Positions 5,434 through 6,539 of a stretch of 6,539 nt of DNA are shown here, piece after piece. The translations under genes were made by a program, and so were the position numbers. How positions within the stretch are numbered: the stretch's first letter is position 1; each line of letters opens with the position of its first letter. Origin of the DNA: Candidatus Parepulonipiscium sp. PG-Nun2H_MBin03 (GTDB taxonomy: Bacteria > Bacillota > Clostridia > Lachnospirales > Cellulosilyticaceae); assembly GCA_001995005.1 (NCBI GenBank), contig MDJN01000217.1, positions 1 through 6,539 on the forward strand, written 5' to 3'. The notes beneath the pieces were generated by a model. It was not told the origin of the DNA. It did not search any database and worked only from the letters and a program-made list of their open reading frames with translations.

Positions 5434-6539
5434 ATGTCAAAATATGTAATGGCATTAGATTCAGGAACAACAAGTAATAGGTGTATCTTATTTAATAAAA
5501 AAGGCGAAATATGTAGCATTGCCCAAAAAGAGTTTACTCAAATTTTCCCACAGCCTGGTTGGGTTGAGCATAATGCAAATGAAATTTGGGCCACACAGCT
5601 CAGCGTTGCTGTTGAGGCAATGTCAAAAATAGGAGCTACTTCTGAAGATATTGCTACTATAGGAATTACAAACCAACGTGAAACTGTAATTATATGGGAC
5701 AAATATACTGGAGAGCCTATATATAATGCAATTGTATGGCAATGTCGCAGAACTGCACAATATTGTGATGTATTAAAAGAAAAAGGACTACTAAACACAT
5801 TTCGTAGCAAAACAGGATTGGTATTAGATGCGTATTTTTCTGCTACCAAAATTAAGTGGATTTTAGATAATGTTGCTATGGCAAGACAAAGAGCAGAAAA
5901 CGGCGAATTGCTTTTTGGCACTGTTGAAACTTGGCTTATTTGGAAATTAACAAAAGGTGCAGTGCACATTACAGACTACTCCAATGCGTCTCGTACTATG
6001 TTATTTAATATTAATACCCTAACGTGGGATAAGGAAATATTAGAAGAGTTGGATATTCCTGCAATTATGTTACCACAACCAAAGCCATCTAGTTATTTTT
6101 ATGGACATACCGATCATAGCTTCTTTGGCGTTCCAATTCCTATCACTGGTGCAGCCGGAGACCAGCATGCGGCATTGTTTGGGCAAACTTGTTTTAAACA
6201 AGGAGATGTGAAAAATACCTATGGCACAGGTTGCTTTCTACTAATGAATACAGGGCAAACCCCAGTATTTTCAACAAATGGACTTTTAACAACTATAGCT
6301 TGGGGAATTGACGGAAAAGTAACTTATGCTCTTGAGGGCTCTATATTTGTTGCCGGGGCAGCAATTCAATGGCTACGAGATGAGATGCAACTTATCAATT
6401 CTGCTAGCGATTCAGAGCATATGGCCCAGCAAGTTACAGATACAAATGGTTGCTATGTTATTCCTGCATTCACTGGACTCGGAGCACCTCATTGGGAACA
6501 ATATGCCCGAGGTACTATAGTAGGTATAACCAGAGGAGT
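5434..6539 (+). CDS. glpK: Glycerol kinase (N-terminal 368 codons, cut by the window edge)
   Basis: GlpK phosphorylates glycerol with ATP to sn-glycerol 3-phosphate, committing it to catabolism or lipid synthesis in the cytoplasm. The frame is open for 368 codons to the right edge; the family length is about 500. FGGY-family features are the phosphate-1 loop ALDSGTTSNR (7-16), the PGWVEH block, NQRET with Arg82 and Glu83, Trp102 in IVWQCRR, Tyr134 in LDAYFSATK, and GDQHAALFGQ with the catalytic base Asp243. These correspond to the E. coli glycerol-binding residues Arg83, Glu84, Trp103, Tyr135 and Asp245. NTYGTGCFLLMNTG, ALEGSIFVAGAAIQWLRDE and PAFTGLGAP follow. The start ATG has AGGAGG six bases upstream. 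The His that HPr phosphorylates in enterococcal GlpK (YHFYG) aligns with Ser229 in HSFFG here, with His one place earlier. No glpF or glpD is in view, so operon partners are unknown. Confidence 0.97.
   Translation, partial: MSKYVMALDSGTTSNRCILFNKKGEICSIAQKEFTQIFPQPGWVEHNANEIWATQLSVAVEAMSKIGATSEDIATIGITNQRETVIIWDKYTGEPIYNAIVWQCRRTAQYCDVLKEKGLLNTFRSKTGLVLDAYFSATKIKWILDNVAMARQRAENGELLFGTVETWLIWKLTKGAVHITDYSNASRTMLFNINTLTWDKEILEELDIPAIMLPQPKPSSYFYGHTDHSFFGVPIPITGAAGDQHAALFGQTCFKQGDVKNTYGTGCFLLMNTGQTPVFSTNGLLTTIAWGIDGKVTYALEGSIFVAGAAIQWLRDEMQLINSASDSEHMAQQVTDTNGCYVIPAFTGLGAPHWEQYARGTIVGITRG

Noticed and set aside
5538..5969. 143-codon minus-strand open frame inside glpK
   Set aside because: It is antisense to a clear GlpK frame that accounts for the conservation.
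6326..6520. 64-codon plus-strand open frame in another phase inside glpK
   Set aside because: It overlaps the conserved GlpK frame completely and has no start signals.

Overview
The window comes from a low-GC Firmicute, most likely a member of the Clostridia. Base composition is strongly AT-rich, AGGAGG-type ribosome binding sites sit before the genes, a canonical T-box leader is present, and the encoded GatCAB and GlpK proteins look clostridial from memory. The genetic code appears standard (gatA ends in TGA, Trp is TGG). I cannot place it below class with confidence; the GlpK wording is reminiscent of the Lachnospirales.

The left two thirds (about 1-4531, minus strand) is one operon for tRNA-dependent amidation. 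Transcription probably starts from a good sigma-A-type promoter (TTGACA-N17-TATTGT, 4503-4531). It runs through a T-box riboswitch of about 290 nt with a readable Stem I, an Asn (AAC) specifier triplet, an antiterminator and an intrinsic terminator. It then enters a fused aspS-gatC gene, gatA and gatB, with gatB running off the left edge. The products would charge tRNA with Asp (AspRS) and convert Asp-tRNA(Asn), and probably Glu-tRNA(Gln), to the amide forms (GatCAB). The most notable point is that AspRS and GatC form a single 680-residue polypeptide, so the synthetase would be tethered covalently to the amidotransferase, under control of a leader that appears to sense uncharged tRNA(Asn).

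The middle (about 4553-5330) holds two small divergent genes of unknown role. One is a 118-residue coiled-coil protein on the minus strand. The other is a 72-residue protein on the plus strand with a ribbon-helix-helix (RHH) DNA-binding pattern. They are separated by a 163-bp intergenic region rich in inverted and direct repeats. A strong hairpin terminator follows the RHH gene.

The right end (5347-6539, plus strand) holds a promoter and the first 368 codons of glycerol kinase (glpK), cut by the window edge. No tRNA or rRNA gene, CRISPR array, insertion sequence or prophage module is visible. Three start sites were chosen on ribosome-binding-site grounds: gatA at 2152, gatB at 729 and the RHH gene at 5073.
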